DNA of 64,000 nt. It comes from CAYGOC01 sp964351495 (lineage in GTDB: Bacteria > Chlamydiota > Chlamydiia > Chlamydiales > SM23-39). Of this stretch, positions 16,745 through 25,807 are shown piece by piece (positions within the stretch are counted from its first letter, which is position 1; each line of letters opens with the position of its first letter). The position numbers were made by a program, and so were the translations under genes. Location of the stretch: positions 1 through 64,000 of the forward strand of contig CAYGOC010000011.1 of NCBI GenBank assembly GCA_964351495.1. Direction: 5' to 3'. Under the pieces are notes generated by a model. It did not search any database and was not told the DNA's origin. It was given only the letters and a program-made list of their open reading frames with translations.

Positions 16745-18523
16745 ATGGAAAAACCCTCTTCTCGTTCCTACAAGTGGAAATTAAAAAGGTCTCTTTCTTT
16801 TCGGGTTTTCCTTCTTTGTTTCTTATTTTTAATTATACCTCTTATGATCCATACCCTCTTTTTGTATAAAGAAGAATATCAAGACAATGTGCAAGATACC
16901 TTTTCTTTATTATCCCTTTTTTCGGAAGATAAGGCTTTATCTTTACAAAAGGCTTTAGAAGATAAGGAAAAGCTTCTCTCTTTTTTTATAGAAGAGATGC
17001 CAAGCTCTTCTGTAGATTCTTTTTTACAAACAAGGGCCAAAGCTTTTTCTATTCCTCTTTTGTTTTTAGTAGAAAAACAAGAAGCAGCCTGGATTGTTAC
17101 CCAGGCATCCCAAGTACAGAAAATAGGAAAGAATTATACCTTTTTTTTCCAAAATGGGGGAGAAAACTTTTTTCTTACCACTAAGACAGGGGGGATTTTA
17201 GGAAAAAAAATAGGAGAGGGGCGTTATATAGGAGCGTTTTTCCCCTTTTCTTGGTTTTTGGAGCAATTGTCTCTAAAAAAACTCCATCCTGGATTTGAAA
17301 TAGTATTTTTGTCTTCTAAAGAAGAAGCGCTTTTTTCTACTTTTGCTCCTTTACAAGGGCTTCTTTTTCAAAAGAGAGGAGAAGCTTCTACAGGAATTTA
17401 TTTAGAAAAATATGAAAAGCAGAAAAATTCCTTTTTTTTCACAGATAAAGAACCATTTTTAGCGACTATATATCCTGTAAAAGGAACCCTTAGTTTTATG
17501 GGGGTAGTTTCCGAAGCAAAAATAAAAGAGATTCATGTTTTTCGGTATATAAAAAACTTTGTAAAACTGTTTCTTTTCCTTGTGTTCATAGGAGGGGGGC
17601 TTACCTACTTGTTTCTTTTTTTATTTACCAAGCCTTTAAAAAGGCTGTTTACCTGCATGCAAAAAGTACAAGGGGGAGATTTGTCTACCCGTTTTACAAA
17701 AGATAAGTGGGGTTTTGAGATTAACCTTTTGGGAGAATACTTTAATGACATGATGCAGGCCATTGTTACCCATCAAGAAGAAGCAGCAAGGCAAAGCCTT
17801 CAAAGAAAACTTTTAGAAAGAGAGCTTTTTTTAGCACATGAAATTCAAAAGGGGCTTCTTCCCCATTTTTCAAGCAAGCTTCCTATACAGGTAGCTACTT
17901 TTTTTTCTCCTTCTTTTCATATGGGAGGAGATTTTTATGATCTTTTTGAACTGGAAAAAGGGAAAACCCTTTTTTATATTGCCGATATATCGGGAAAAGG
18001 ACTTGAAGCGGGGCTTTATGCTTTAACGCTTCGAAGTTATATGAGAGGGGCTTCTAAAGGAAAAAAAGAGCTAAAAGATCTTTTATATTCTGTAAACGAG
18101 CTTTTTTTACAAGATACAGAAAAAGCCTCTGTTTTTGCTACTTGTTGGGTGGGTATTTACGAAGAAAAAGCAGAGCTTTTAACGTACGCTTCTTTAGGGC
18201 ATCCTCCTGCTTATTTAATTCGAAAAGAGAAGGTGGAAGAGTTAATAACACACAATCTAGCTTTAGGGGTGCAAAAGGAGAGCTTTATTGTAAAGACAGA
18301 AAAAATACAAAAAAAAGATATGCTATTCTTCTTCACGGATGGTCTTTTTGAAGCAGAAAAGGAGAAGGGGGATTTTTATTCTTTGAGCAGATTAAAGACT
18401 TATCTTTTCTCTCAAAGGGGGAAGTCCCCTAAGGAACTCATAAAAAATCTACAAAAAGAGATAGAGGAATATCAAAAAGAAAAAAGAGATGATGTAGCGG
18501 CTATGGCTCTTTATTTTGAGTAA
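16745..18523 (+). CDS. rsbU: RsbU-type PP2C serine phosphatase with sensor domain
   Basis: A 592-residue membrane phosphatase of the partner-switching pathway. Layout: TM helix about 19-40, periplasmic sensing region about 45-265, TM helix about 270-292, HAMP ('TKPLKRLFTCMQKVQGGD'), then a PP2C/SpoIIE domain from about 375. The metal-binding residues are visible in 'GGDFYDLF' (near 393), 'YIADISGKG', 'FFFTDGLFEA' and 'RDDVAAMAL'. It would dephosphorylate an RsbV-type anti-anti-sigma factor, opposing RsbW (encoded at 56153). No good Shine-Dalgarno precedes ATG 16745. Its 3' end overlaps the convergent nucleotidyltransferase gene by 23 bases. Confidence 0.9.
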   Translation: MEKPSSRSYKWKLKRSLSFRVFLLCFLFLIIPLMIHTLFLYKEEYQDNVQDTFSLLSLFSEDKALSLQKALEDKEKLLSFFIEEMPSSSVDSFLQTRAKAFSIPLLFLVEKQEAAWIVTQASQVQKIGKNYTFFFQNGGENFFLTTKTGGILGKKIGEGRYIGAFFPFSWFLEQLSLKKLHPGFEIVFLSSKEEALFSTFAPLQGLLFQKRGEASTGIYLEKYEKQKNSFFFTDKEPFLATIYPVKGTLSFMGVVSEAKIKEIHVFRYIKNFVKLFLFLVFIGGGLTYLFLFLFTKPLKRLFTCMQKVQGGDLSTRFTKDKWGFEINLLGEYFNDMMQAIVTHQEEAARQSLQRKLLERELFLAHEIQKGLLPHFSSKLPIQVATFFSPSFHMGGDFYDLFELEKGKTLFYIADISGKGLEAGLYALTLRSYMRGASKGKKELKDLLYSVNELFLQDTEKASVFATCWVGIYEEKAELLTYASLGHPPAYLIRKEKVEELITHNLALGVQKESFIVKTEKIQKKDMLFFFTDGLFEAEKEKGDFYSLSRLKTYLFSQRGKSPKELIKNLQKEIEEYQKEKRDDVAAMALYFE

Positions 18524-19751
18524 TTTCTTTTTCCCAAAAAGGCTTTTCTTTAAGAAGAGAAAACACTTTTTCCGGATCTTCGATTTTTTCATTTATGACA
18601 ATTTTTTCGCCCTCTTCTAATAAAAGACCAAAGGTTTTTCCCTGTTTGATTCCTTTTTTTTGTAAAAAAGAAGAAGAAAACAGCGGGGTTTTTTCCTGAA
18701 TTCTCTGAATAGCTTTTTGTAAGGCCTTTTGTTTCTTGTTTTGAGCTTGTACAAAAGAGTCTTTTTCAAGAGGAGAGAGTCTTGCTGCAAAAATAAAAAG
18801 GGCTATTTCAAAAGAGGGGTGCGCATATAGGTGGGCCCATTCGTAGTTGGAGACATCCCTTTTTTGAAATAGCCTTTCTGCTTTTGTTTGGTAGATAACC
18901 CAACTTTTTTCTTTTTGAGACAGTTTTAAAAAGTCACAAATTTGCAACTTTTCCTCTAAAGAATTATCTAGAAACAGCTCTAAAAGATAGGAAATAGTAG
19001 GCGTTTTTTTAGGAAAATTTTCTAAGGGAGCCAGGGTTTTTTCTATAGCTTCTTTAGAAAGAGGAGCTATTTGTGGAAAAATGGTAGAGAGAAGTCCTAA
19101 GTGGTGCATAAAAATAAGACCAATTCGAAATCCGGGATGTAGACTCATTTTCACAAATTCTTGCCACACTCTTTCTATGGCAACGCTGGGAAAGAGCTCT
19201 TTCGCATGTACATAGATAGCTTCTTGTGTTTTTTTTTCTATAGTGAAGCGAAATCTAGAAGCAAGCCTCACAGCTCGAATCATGCGCAGTCTATCTTCTT
19301 GAAATCGTTTTTCCGGATCTCCTATAGCACGGATTATTTTTTTTTCTAAATCCTCTTTTCCCCCTACAAAATCGATGACCTTTTCTTCTAAAGGGTCATA
19401 AAACATGCCGTTTATGGTAAAGTCTCTCCTGGAGGCATCTTTTTCTGCAGTGGTAAATACAATTTTGCTGGGGCGCCTTCCATCTTTGTATTCTAAATCA
19501 GAACGAAATGTAGCCACTTCAAATTTTTTTTCCCCTACAAAAACGAGTAAGATTCCAAAGGCAATTCCTATAGGCAGCGTTTTTTCAAAAAGGGTCTGTA
19601 TGGTTTCAGGAGGAGCATTTGTGGCTATATCAATATCTTCTGAAGGCTCTTGTAAAAGAAAGTCTCTGACCCAGCCTCCTGCATAGTAGGCTACATACCC
19701 TTTTTCTTTGAGTTTTTTTACAATAAATAGAGCTTCTTCACAGTGGTGCAT
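18501..19751 (-). CDS. pcnB: CCA-adding enzyme / poly(A) polymerase family nucleotidyltransferase
   Basis: A 416-residue class II nucleotidyltransferase. The head domain shows GGWVRD (25-30), the DID metal site (39-41) and 'RRDFTINGMFYDP', then the 'RFQEDRLRMIRAVRLASRF' motif of the neck. The C-terminal half is helical. It either adds CCA to tRNA 3' ends or poly(A) to RNA; sequence alone does not separate these, and chlamydiae carry more than one paralogue. The tRNA-Arg in this window lacks an encoded CCA, so a CCA-adding enzyme is required. It starts two bases after the upstream porin-like gene. Confidence 0.88.
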   Translation of the reverse strand: MHHCEEALFIVKKLKEKGYVAYYAGGWVRDFLLQEPSEDIDIATNAPPETIQTLFEKTLPIGIAFGILLVFVGEKKFEVATFRSDLEYKDGRRPSKIVFTTAEKDASRRDFTINGMFYDPLEEKVIDFVGGKEDLEKKIIRAIGDPEKRFQEDRLRMIRAVRLASRFRFTIEKKTQEAIYVHAKELFPSVAIERVWQEFVKMSLHPGFRIGLIFMHHLGLLSTIFPQIAPLSKEAIEKTLAPLENFPKKTPTISYLLELFLDNSLEEKLQICDFLKLSQKEKSWVIYQTKAERLFQKRDVSNYEWAHLYAHPSFEIALFIFAARLSPLEKDSFVQAQNKKQKALQKAIQRIQEKTPLFSSSFLQKKGIKQGKTFGLLLEEGEKIVINEKIEDPEKVFSLLKEKPFWEKEITQNKEP

Positions 19752-19753
19752 GA

Positions 19754-20539
19754 TTAAAACGAGTTGGTGATTTTAGCAGAATAAGCCTCCTCATCAGAAA
19801 AACGGGCTTCTGCGTTTATATATAAACTGTTAGAAAGGTTTAAAGAAAGGCCTGCAAAAAATCCCCAGTTGGTAGAAGTGGTAAATCTAAGAGGAGGAAG
19901 AGAGTCTGTTGTTTTTACTTTTAATACGCCGTTTGAATATTTGGTGCCTATATAAGGAGAAAAAGGCCCCAGCCTTGTAGAAAGTCCCAAAGAAAAGTGC
20001 CATTCTTTCCACTTCAGATATTGTTCATTTAAGCTCAAAAGTTGATAGATATTTTGCAATCTTTGCTGCACTTTTTTAGAAGAGGGGAGGGTAAAATATT
20101 GCATATCAATTCCTAAAACAGTAGCTCCAAAATCTAAAAGGATGAACTTAGAACCCACAGCATAGGTAAAGTGGTATTTTGTTTTTAACTTGGACTCAGA
20201 GGGAAAAATGGGTTTCCATTGCATGGTCTCTTGAGTCACTCCTAAAAAAGTATAGAGCTCCATTCTTCTTAAAAGGGTGAGACAGGCATATCCCATGTGG
20301 GCTTCAATTTGGAAATCGGTTACTTTTTCCAGGTTTAACTCAGAAGGTTTTCTAGAGGGTTCTATTTTTCTTTTTTCCACAAAATCAAAAACATAGCCCG
20401 TATTTAAAGAGATTAAAGGGTTGGGCATGCCAAATATTCCCTTGGATAAAATAGCAGGGCTGGCAGGGTTTCCTGTATAGGAACCAAAAAGAAGAATAGG
20501 AAAGAGTAGTAAAAAAAATCTCATAGTAAGTAGCACCAT
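19754..20539 (-). CDS. Short MOMP-like outer-membrane porin
   Basis: A signal peptide ('MRFFLLLFPILLFGS') leads into 'YTGNPASPAILSKGIFG' and 'ISLNTGYVFDFVEKRKI'. This pattern matches the mature N-terminus of chlamydial major outer-membrane proteins ('GNPAEPSLMIDG...', 'GYYGDFVFDRV'). The rest alternates short polar/hydrophobic strands and ends in Phe, as beta-barrel proteins do. At about 250-260 residues it is much shorter than MOMP (about 390) and lacks its cysteine-rich segments. The start is uncertain: ATG 20539 (or the next GTG) follows AGG, and ATG 20524 begins the signal peptide. A longer frame to 20644 is unlikely. Confidence 0.7.
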   Translation of the reverse strand: MVLLTMRFFLLLFPILLFGSYTGNPASPAILSKGIFGMPNPLISLNTGYVFDFVEKRKIEPSRKPSELNLEKVTDFQIEAHMGYACLTLLRRMELYTFLGVTQETMQWKPIFPSESKLKTKYHFTYAVGSKFILLDFGATVLGIDMQYFTLPSSKKVQQRLQNIYQLLSLNEQYLKWKEWHFSLGLSTRLGPFSPYIGTKYSNGVLKVKTTDSLPPLRFTTSTNWGFFAGLSLNLSNSLYINAEARFSDEEAYSAKITNSF

Positions 20540-20642
20540 TCTACCTGAATTTTTTCTTTTTTGCGGAAAAAAGAGCAAGAAAAACGGTATCTTTGTTGTA
20601 TCAGGTTTAGGAAATGCTTTTTTTAAAAGGTCTTTTTCTTTC

Positions 20643-20670
20643 AAAATGGCCTTGAGGAAAAGGCCATTTT
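20643..20670 (+). promoter_or_regulatory. Hairpin presenting the mutL Shine-Dalgarno
   Basis: AAAATGGCC (20643-20651) pairs perfectly with GGCCATTTT (20662-20670). The ten-base loop TTGAGGAAAA holds the Shine-Dalgarno GAGGA, and the mutL ATG starts two bases after the stem. No upstream gene on this strand needs a terminator, so a role in mutL translation is more likely. Confidence 0.5.
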
Positions 20671-20671
20671 T

Positions 20672-22249
20672 ATGTCGAAAATAACCTACTTATCAGAATC
20701 GGTAATCAATCAGATAGCTGCAGGAGAGGTGGTAGAACACCCTGCTTCTGTTATTAAAGAACTTATTGAAAACGCCATCGATGCAAAGTCGAGTAAAATC
20801 ACGATCTTCATAAAACAGGGAGGGTTTGAAGAAATTGTAGTGGAAGATAATGGAGAGGGAATGGACAAAGAAGATGTGAAGCTCTCTATTAAAAGGCATG
20901 CTACCTCTAAAATCCAGAAAACAGAGGATCTTTTCACGTTAAAGACGATGGGATTTCGAGGAGAGGCTTTAGCTTCTATTGCCTCTATTGCAAAAATAAG
21001 AATTAAAAGTTCCCAAGGGAAAATGGGGTTTTCTCTTCTGGCTCATGCAGGAAATATTCAAGAAGAAAAAGAGGATTTAAAGCTAAAGGGAACCTCAATT
21101 TCCGTTTCTTCTCTTTTTTATAATGTTCCGGCGAGATTGGCTTTTCAAAAGAGCGTGGCTGCTTCTACCGCGGAGATTACTCGGTATATAACCGCTTTAG
21201 CTCTTTCTCAAGAGGAGGTGGAATTTACTCTTTATGCGGAGAAGGAGAAAAAATTATTTGTTCCTTCTCTTTCTCATAGAAATTTGAAAGAATCTTTGCA
21301 AAACAGATTGGAAATGCTAGGCAAAAAAGAGCTTTTTGAAGGAGGAAAATGGGTAGACTTTACCAAAGATTTTTTTTCTTTAAGAGGGTGGTTTTCTTCT
21401 TCTGAGCTGGTAAAGAAAAACAGGCTAAACCAGTTTCTTTTTATTAATCGAAGATGGGTTTTTTCTCCTCAAATTTCAAGTATGATTAAGGAGATGTATA
21501 GTACCAGTATTGGTGAGAAGGGGTTCCCTTGCTTTTTGCTGTTCTTACAGATTCCGGAAAGAGAGGTAGATGTGAATGTACATCCGCAAAAAAAAGAGGT
21601 TCGTATTCAAAACTTATCTTCTGTTCGCAAGTTTTTATGGGAGGCCTTTTTTAGCCTTCATCCCTCTTTCAAAATAGAAAAAGGTGCTTTTTTCGCAGAA
21701 GAGATCCCATTTTTGCCGAAATTACAAACTTATGAGGAGTCAAGAGAGGAAAAGGAGCTTTTTTTATTTTCAGAAGTGTTTTTTTTCCATATGCAAGGGA
21801 AATTCTTACTAGGAGTACAGCAAGAGAAAAAAAATCTTATCTTGATCAATGTTTCTCTTTTACATGAGGCCCTTTTTGGAAGATGGCTTGCAAAGCCCAA
21901 AGAACTTTCGCAAGGTCTTATAAAGCCTATTTTGGTAGATCTTTCTAAAGAAGAGATAGACAAGATAGATCTTTTTTCTGATGCCTGGAAAGAGAAGGGA
22001 ATAGAGCTTAGAAAGATTTCAGAAAAAACAGTGGCAGTAGATAGGGTTCCCTCTTTTGTCTCCTTTCATAATGTTCCTTTTTTTCTTCAGGAGATGCTGG
22101 CTTTTTCTGAAAAAAAACCAAAAGGGAAGGGGAAATATACCTTTTCTTTTGAAGAGGCAAAGGCCTTATATTCTTTAGCAGAAAAAGAAAGGGTAGATAA
22201 AACGCTTTTTCAGACAGATGTAACAGAAGAAAAACTTAGCAAGTTATAG
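20672..22249 (+). CDS. mutL: DNA mismatch repair protein MutL
   Basis: Links MutS mismatch recognition to excision. The GHKL ATPase head is intact: 'ELIENAIDA' (E33, N34), 'DNGEGM', 'GFRGEAL' and the 'RHATSKI' lid. A transducer domain follows, including 'VDVNVHPQKKEVR'. At 525 residues it is short. In the C-terminal domain the usual DQHAxxER motif is replaced by 'NVSLLHEA' (near 390-397), so endonuclease metal binding is doubtful. The M24 peptidase follows after 14 bases. Confidence 0.95.
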   Translation: MSKITYLSESVINQIAAGEVVEHPASVIKELIENAIDAKSSKITIFIKQGGFEEIVVEDNGEGMDKEDVKLSIKRHATSKIQKTEDLFTLKTMGFRGEALASIASIAKIRIKSSQGKMGFSLLAHAGNIQEEKEDLKLKGTSISVSSLFYNVPARLAFQKSVAASTAEITRYITALALSQEEVEFTLYAEKEKKLFVPSLSHRNLKESLQNRLEMLGKKELFEGGKWVDFTKDFFSLRGWFSSSELVKKNRLNQFLFINRRWVFSPQISSMIKEMYSTSIGEKGFPCFLLFLQIPEREVDVNVHPQKKEVRIQNLSSVRKFLWEAFFSLHPSFKIEKGAFFAEEIPFLPKLQTYEESREEKELFLFSEVFFFHMQGKFLLGVQQEKKNLILINVSLLHEALFGRWLAKPKELSQGLIKPILVDLSKEEIDKIDLFSDAWKEKGIELRKISEKTVAVDRVPSFVSFHNVPFFLQEMLAFSEKKPKGKGKYTFSFEEAKALYSLAEKERVDKTLFQTDVTEEKLSKL

Positions 22250-22263
22250 ACAGGAAGGTAGTT

Positions 22264-23313
22264 TTGCAGCGTATACAAGAAGCCTTAGAAAGAGAGGGGC
22301 TCGATTTTTTTCTTACAGAGGATCTTTTTTCTATTCGGTTTTTTACGGGGCTCTGCGTGTCTAAAGGCACGCTTCTTTTAGGAAAGCAAGAAAGTCGGTT
22401 TTTTGTGGATACAAGATATTTAAGTAGAGCGAAAAAAGAGAGTGCGGTACCGGCGGAGCTTTTCTCTTGGGAAAAAATAGACACTTTTATAGGGGAGAAA
22501 AAAAAGATAGGATATGACACGAGAAAGATGACGGTATTTTCTTTTTCCGAGTGGCAAAAAAAGATACGGGGAGAGTTTCTTTTTTCTCCTTTTTTTGAAA
22601 GGGCAAGGCTCATTAAAAATGGACAAGAAAGAAAAAAGATGAAGGAGGCAGCTTCTTTAAATTATAAAGGCTATCTTCACATTTTACAAAAAATTAAAAC
22701 AGGAGTGAAAGAGGAAGAAATTTCTTGGGAGTTTGAAAAATTTTGTAGAGAAAATGGAGGAGAAAAGGTAGCTTTTGAGCCGATTGTTGCTTTTGGAGAA
22801 AATAGCGCATCTCCTCATTGGAAGTCTTCTTCTAAGAAGCTAAAAGAGGGGGAGGTTATCTTATTGGATTTAGGGGTTGTAAAAGAAGGGTATGCCTCCG
22901 ATTTTACTAGAGTTCATTTTTACAAGGAGGCCTCAAAAACTATGAAAGAGTTTTATGATCTTGTTAAAAAAGCAAAAGACAAAGCTCTACAAAAGGTTAA
23001 ACCGGGAGTAAAAATACAAGAGTTAGATTCCTGTGTTAGAGATGTTTTTCAAAAGGAAGGGAAAGAGGAGCTGTTTTTACATAGCTTAGGACATGGAATA
23101 GGCCTTGAAGTGCATGAGTTTCCTAAAGTATCGGTATTTTCCCAAGACAAGGATCTCTTATTGGAAGAAGGGATGTTTATTACGATAGAACCGGGTCTTT
23201 ATAAAGAAAAGGAAGGGGGAGTTCGTTTGGAGGATACAGTTATGGTTACGGAGAAAGGCTTTTTGAATTTATATCCTGAAGAAAAAGAAGCCCTTTTAAG
23301 AGAAAAATGTTAA
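22264..23313 (+). CDS. M24 metallopeptidase (Xaa-Pro aminopeptidase/prolidase)
   Basis: 349 residues. It has an N-terminal creatinase-like domain and a C-terminal pita-bread domain with all five metal ligands: the two Asp of 'LDLGVVKEGYASDFTR', His in 'LGHGIGLEVHE', Glu in 'ITIEPGLY' and Glu in 'VRLEDTVMV'. It cleaves peptides next to proline, useful for handling imported host peptides. TTG 22264 is the start, with AGGAAGG about six bases upstream. It is in an operon with mutL (the same pair occurs in Chlamydia as mutL-pepP) and overlaps the next kinase gene by seven bases. Confidence 0.9.
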   Translation: MQRIQEALEREGLDFFLTEDLFSIRFFTGLCVSKGTLLLGKQESRFFVDTRYLSRAKKESAVPAELFSWEKIDTFIGEKKKIGYDTRKMTVFSFSEWQKKIRGEFLFSPFFERARLIKNGQERKKMKEAASLNYKGYLHILQKIKTGVKEEEISWEFEKFCRENGGEKVAFEPIVAFGENSASPHWKSSSKKLKEGEVILLDLGVVKEGYASDFTRVHFYKEASKTMKEFYDLVKKAKDKALQKVKPGVKIQELDSCVRDVFQKEGKEELFLHSLGHGIGLEVHEFPKVSVFSQDKDLLLEEGMFITIEPGLYKEKEGGVRLEDTVMVTEKGFLNLYPEEKEALLREKC

Positions 23314-24965
23314 AAACTCGCAGAAAGCTAGTACAGTTTCACTGTATTTTGCTATTTACCATCTCCTTGCTTTTTTTCACGATAAAACCGGTAGCGTACC
23401 GGTATTTTTTATGTTCTTTTTTAAAGAAGGTGTCTTTTGAAGACCTCTCCTATTTTTCTTTTCGAATTTGGAAGGAAAAAAAAGTGTTTAAAGAGCAGTT
23501 TGTTGAAGAAAGAGAAAAGCTTTTTTCTTACGAAAAACCGCCCCTTCTTACCCAAGATTTTTTTACCATTTATTCTGCTAAAGGAAAAGGAAGGGTAGCT
23601 TCTTTTGTGCGCAGTTATGAAAAAGAAGGAGAGCTATTTCATATAGAGCTTTTCTATTCTTTAAAAGAGTGGGACTGGATGGTGAAAAACTTAAGTTGGT
23701 TTCTTTTTTTTACCTTAATAGGGCTTATTTTTTTATATGGGGGTTTCAGCTGGGTTATTGTGCAAAAAATCACAAGACCTCTCCAAAGAATACTTTTGGC
23801 TACAAGACCTTATAGAGAAGGAAAAATGGAATTTTTATCCCAGATTTTTCTGTCTTCCTCAGAAGAGAAAGATTTTGAGCCTTTAGCGGAGACCTTTAAT
23901 TCTTTGTCAGAAAAAATACAGGGGCAAATACAAGCCCTTTTCTTACAACACCAAGAAAATCAATCTATTTTGGAATCTTTAAATGAGGGAGTGATTTCTG
24001 TAAATGAAGAGGGGAGAGTTATTTATGCAAACCAGATTGCGCTGCAGTTTTTCGGGCAAAAAAAGGAGCGGGTTTTATTCGAGAAACTGGAAAAATTAAA
24101 AAAGGGAGATCCTTCTGTTTTGCTGGAGGAATGTGAAAAACTGTATACGATTTGTCATGAGGAGAAAAGCATTTCCAGTAAACTCATTACCTTACAAAAA
24201 GGATCTAAGATTTATGTAAACTTGGTAGCCCTTCCTAAAAAAGAGGGAGTGATTCTTGTCTTGCAAGATAGAACTGCAGATTTTCGGGTGGTTCAAATGG
24301 GCAAAGAGTTTATTGCAAATGCTTCTCATGAAATTAGAACGCCTATTACGGTGATAAGAGGATTTGCTGAAACTTTGTATGAACATCCGGAACTTCCGGA
24401 AAGTACTAGAGTGGAAATTGTCAAAAAAATGGTGAGGACTTCAGATAGGCTCAACACTATCTTGCAAAGTCTTCTTACGTTAAATGATGTAGAAAATCTT
24501 ACCTCTTCCCATTTTGTAGAGTGTGATTTAAAAACAATTATACACGATTGCAAGGATCTTTTGTCTTCTTTACACAAAAGAGTCCAGTTTTATATAGATC
24601 TTCCTGAAAATCTTTTCATCCAAGGAGAAGTGGGGCTTTTACAACTTGCTTTTATGAATATTTTAGAAAACGGGATAAAGTATTCTGAAAAACCCGCTGT
24701 AATTTTTCTAAAAGCCAGAGAAGAAGAAGGGGTTATCTCTTTTTTTATTGAGGACAAAGGAATTGGAATTCCTAAAGAGGATATCACGTATATTTTTGAG
24801 AGATTTTACAGAGTTGATAAAGCAAGATCTAGAAAGTTAGGGGGGTTAGGTTTGGGCCTTTCTATTGTAAAAAATATAGTAGAAAAACACGGAGGAACTA
24901 TTTCGGTTTACTCACAAGAAAATAAAGGAACGCAGTTTCGTCTTCAATTTCCCTCCAGCTTTTAA
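23307..24965 (+). CDS. Membrane sensor histidine kinase (PhoR/WalK-like)
   Basis: 552 residues. TM helix about 11-30, extracytoplasmic domain, second TM about 130-152, HAMP ('VQKITRPLQRILLATRP'), PAS domain ('ILESLNEGVISVNEEGRVIY'), dimerisation helix with phospho-acceptor H341 in 'ASHEIRTP', and HATPase_c with N-box 'MNILENGIKYS', G1 'EDKGIGIP', F-box and G2 'GLGLGLSIV'. It senses an unknown envelope signal. The ATG overlaps the end of the peptidase gene. No response regulator is encoded nearby, so it is an orphan in this window. The neighbour on the other strand overlaps its last four bases. Confidence 0.93.
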   Translation: MLKTRRKLVQFHCILLFTISLLFFTIKPVAYRYFLCSFLKKVSFEDLSYFSFRIWKEKKVFKEQFVEEREKLFSYEKPPLLTQDFFTIYSAKGKGRVASFVRSYEKEGELFHIELFYSLKEWDWMVKNLSWFLFFTLIGLIFLYGGFSWVIVQKITRPLQRILLATRPYREGKMEFLSQIFLSSSEEKDFEPLAETFNSLSEKIQGQIQALFLQHQENQSILESLNEGVISVNEEGRVIYANQIALQFFGQKKERVLFEKLEKLKKGDPSVLLEECEKLYTICHEEKSISSKLITLQKGSKIYVNLVALPKKEGVILVLQDRTADFRVVQMGKEFIANASHEIRTPITVIRGFAETLYEHPELPESTRVEIVKKMVRTSDRLNTILQSLLTLNDVENLTSSHFVECDLKTIIHDCKDLLSSLHKRVQFYIDLPENLFIQGEVGLLQLAFMNILENGIKYSEKPAVIFLKAREEEGVISFFIEDKGIGIPKEDITYIFERFYRVDKARSRKLGGLGLGLSIVKNIVEKHGGTISVYSQENKGTQFRLQFPSSF

Positions 24966-25807
24966 ACCGGCTTTTTCCAGGTAACTTGCACTTCTGTTTC
25001 TTTGTTTTCTCCTAGAACAAACGTTTCTTCCTTTTCTCTTTTGTGGGTGAAATGGAGTTTTTCTAAGCAGGGAATCGTCTCTTTTAAAATAGCTTTTACC
25101 TCTTCTTCAGTAACCAAAAGCATTTCTAGTTCTTTTTCTTTGGTTTCCCAGAGCTTTTCTGCATAGGAGAAGCCAAATAGGGCTTCTAGCATTTCAAAGC
25201 TAATACAAGGAAGGCAAAGAGTATCTTCTTTTTTTATGGTGATTAACTTTAAAAGAGAAGGAAAGCCTTCTTTTCGAGAGCGGTTATAAAACTTAGTCCC
25301 TTTGATCATCCGATAGAAGATAAGCTGCATTTCTTCTGATTTAAACGTGACGTTTTCCCAGGAAAAGGGATCTTTTTTGCTTTCTAAAAGTGTTTTATGA
25401 AGCTCTTCCAAAAAAGCCTCTACGTGTATTTTTTGAAAAAGGGAGCCGTATACATTGCTAAGGAGCCTTTTAAAAAGAAGATAGGAGGGATCTAAAGAGA
25501 GGTTTTTCTTATGGAGGAAAAAAGAGAGGTCCATTTTAGAGCAAGAGCAAAAGGTTTGTTTTTTCCATTTTTTTTGGGGGTTTTTGTTATCTTTTCTCGG
25601 AGAGGATTTTTCAGGAGAGCCTACTACTTTACCGGGGTGTTTTATAAAGTGGATATGTACGAGGTGATCTAAAGCATTATTATGGGCTTTTACATAACCT
25701 TTTCCCATTTTTTCTATAAAAGTAGTATTGCATGTCTCAGAAAGAAAGCTTTTGTGCTGTAGGGATAAAAAGAATAGAAGTAAAAAAATGAATCCTAAGA
25801 TATTCAT
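24962..25807 (-). CDS. Hypothetical protein coupled to a pseudopilin, possible type II secretion component
   Basis: 281 residues with an N-terminal hydrophobic signal or anchor ('ILGFIFLLLFFLSL'). A basic, Pro/Ser/Lys-rich linker (about 60-85) precedes a soluble helical region. Its start overlaps the stop of the upstream pseudopilin (ATGA), with the Shine-Dalgarno inside a hairpin at 25794-25836. In Chlamydia the gene after pepP leads into the gsp (type II secretion) cluster that includes pseudopilin-like hypotheticals. Position and coupling suggest a minor secretion component (GspK-like or chlamydia-specific), but no diagnostic motif is seen. Confidence 0.6.
   Translation of the reverse strand: MNILGFIFLLLFFLSLQHKSFLSETCNTTFIEKMGKGYVKAHNNALDHLVHIHFIKHPGKVVGSPEKSSPRKDNKNPQKKWKKQTFCSCSKMDLSFFLHKKNLSLDPSYLLFKRLLSNVYGSLFQKIHVEAFLEELHKTLLESKKDPFSWENVTFKSEEMQLIFYRMIKGTKFYNRSRKEGFPSLLKLITIKKEDTLCLPCISFEMLEALFGFSYAEKLWETKEKELEMLLVTEEEVKAILKETIPCLEKLHFTHKREKEETFVLGENKETEVQVTWKKPV

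Noticed and set aside
22236..22626. Minus-strand frames overlapping the start of the M24 peptidase gene
   Set aside because: Antisense to the creatinase-like domain, with Ser/Phe-rich low-complexity translation typical of shadow frames.
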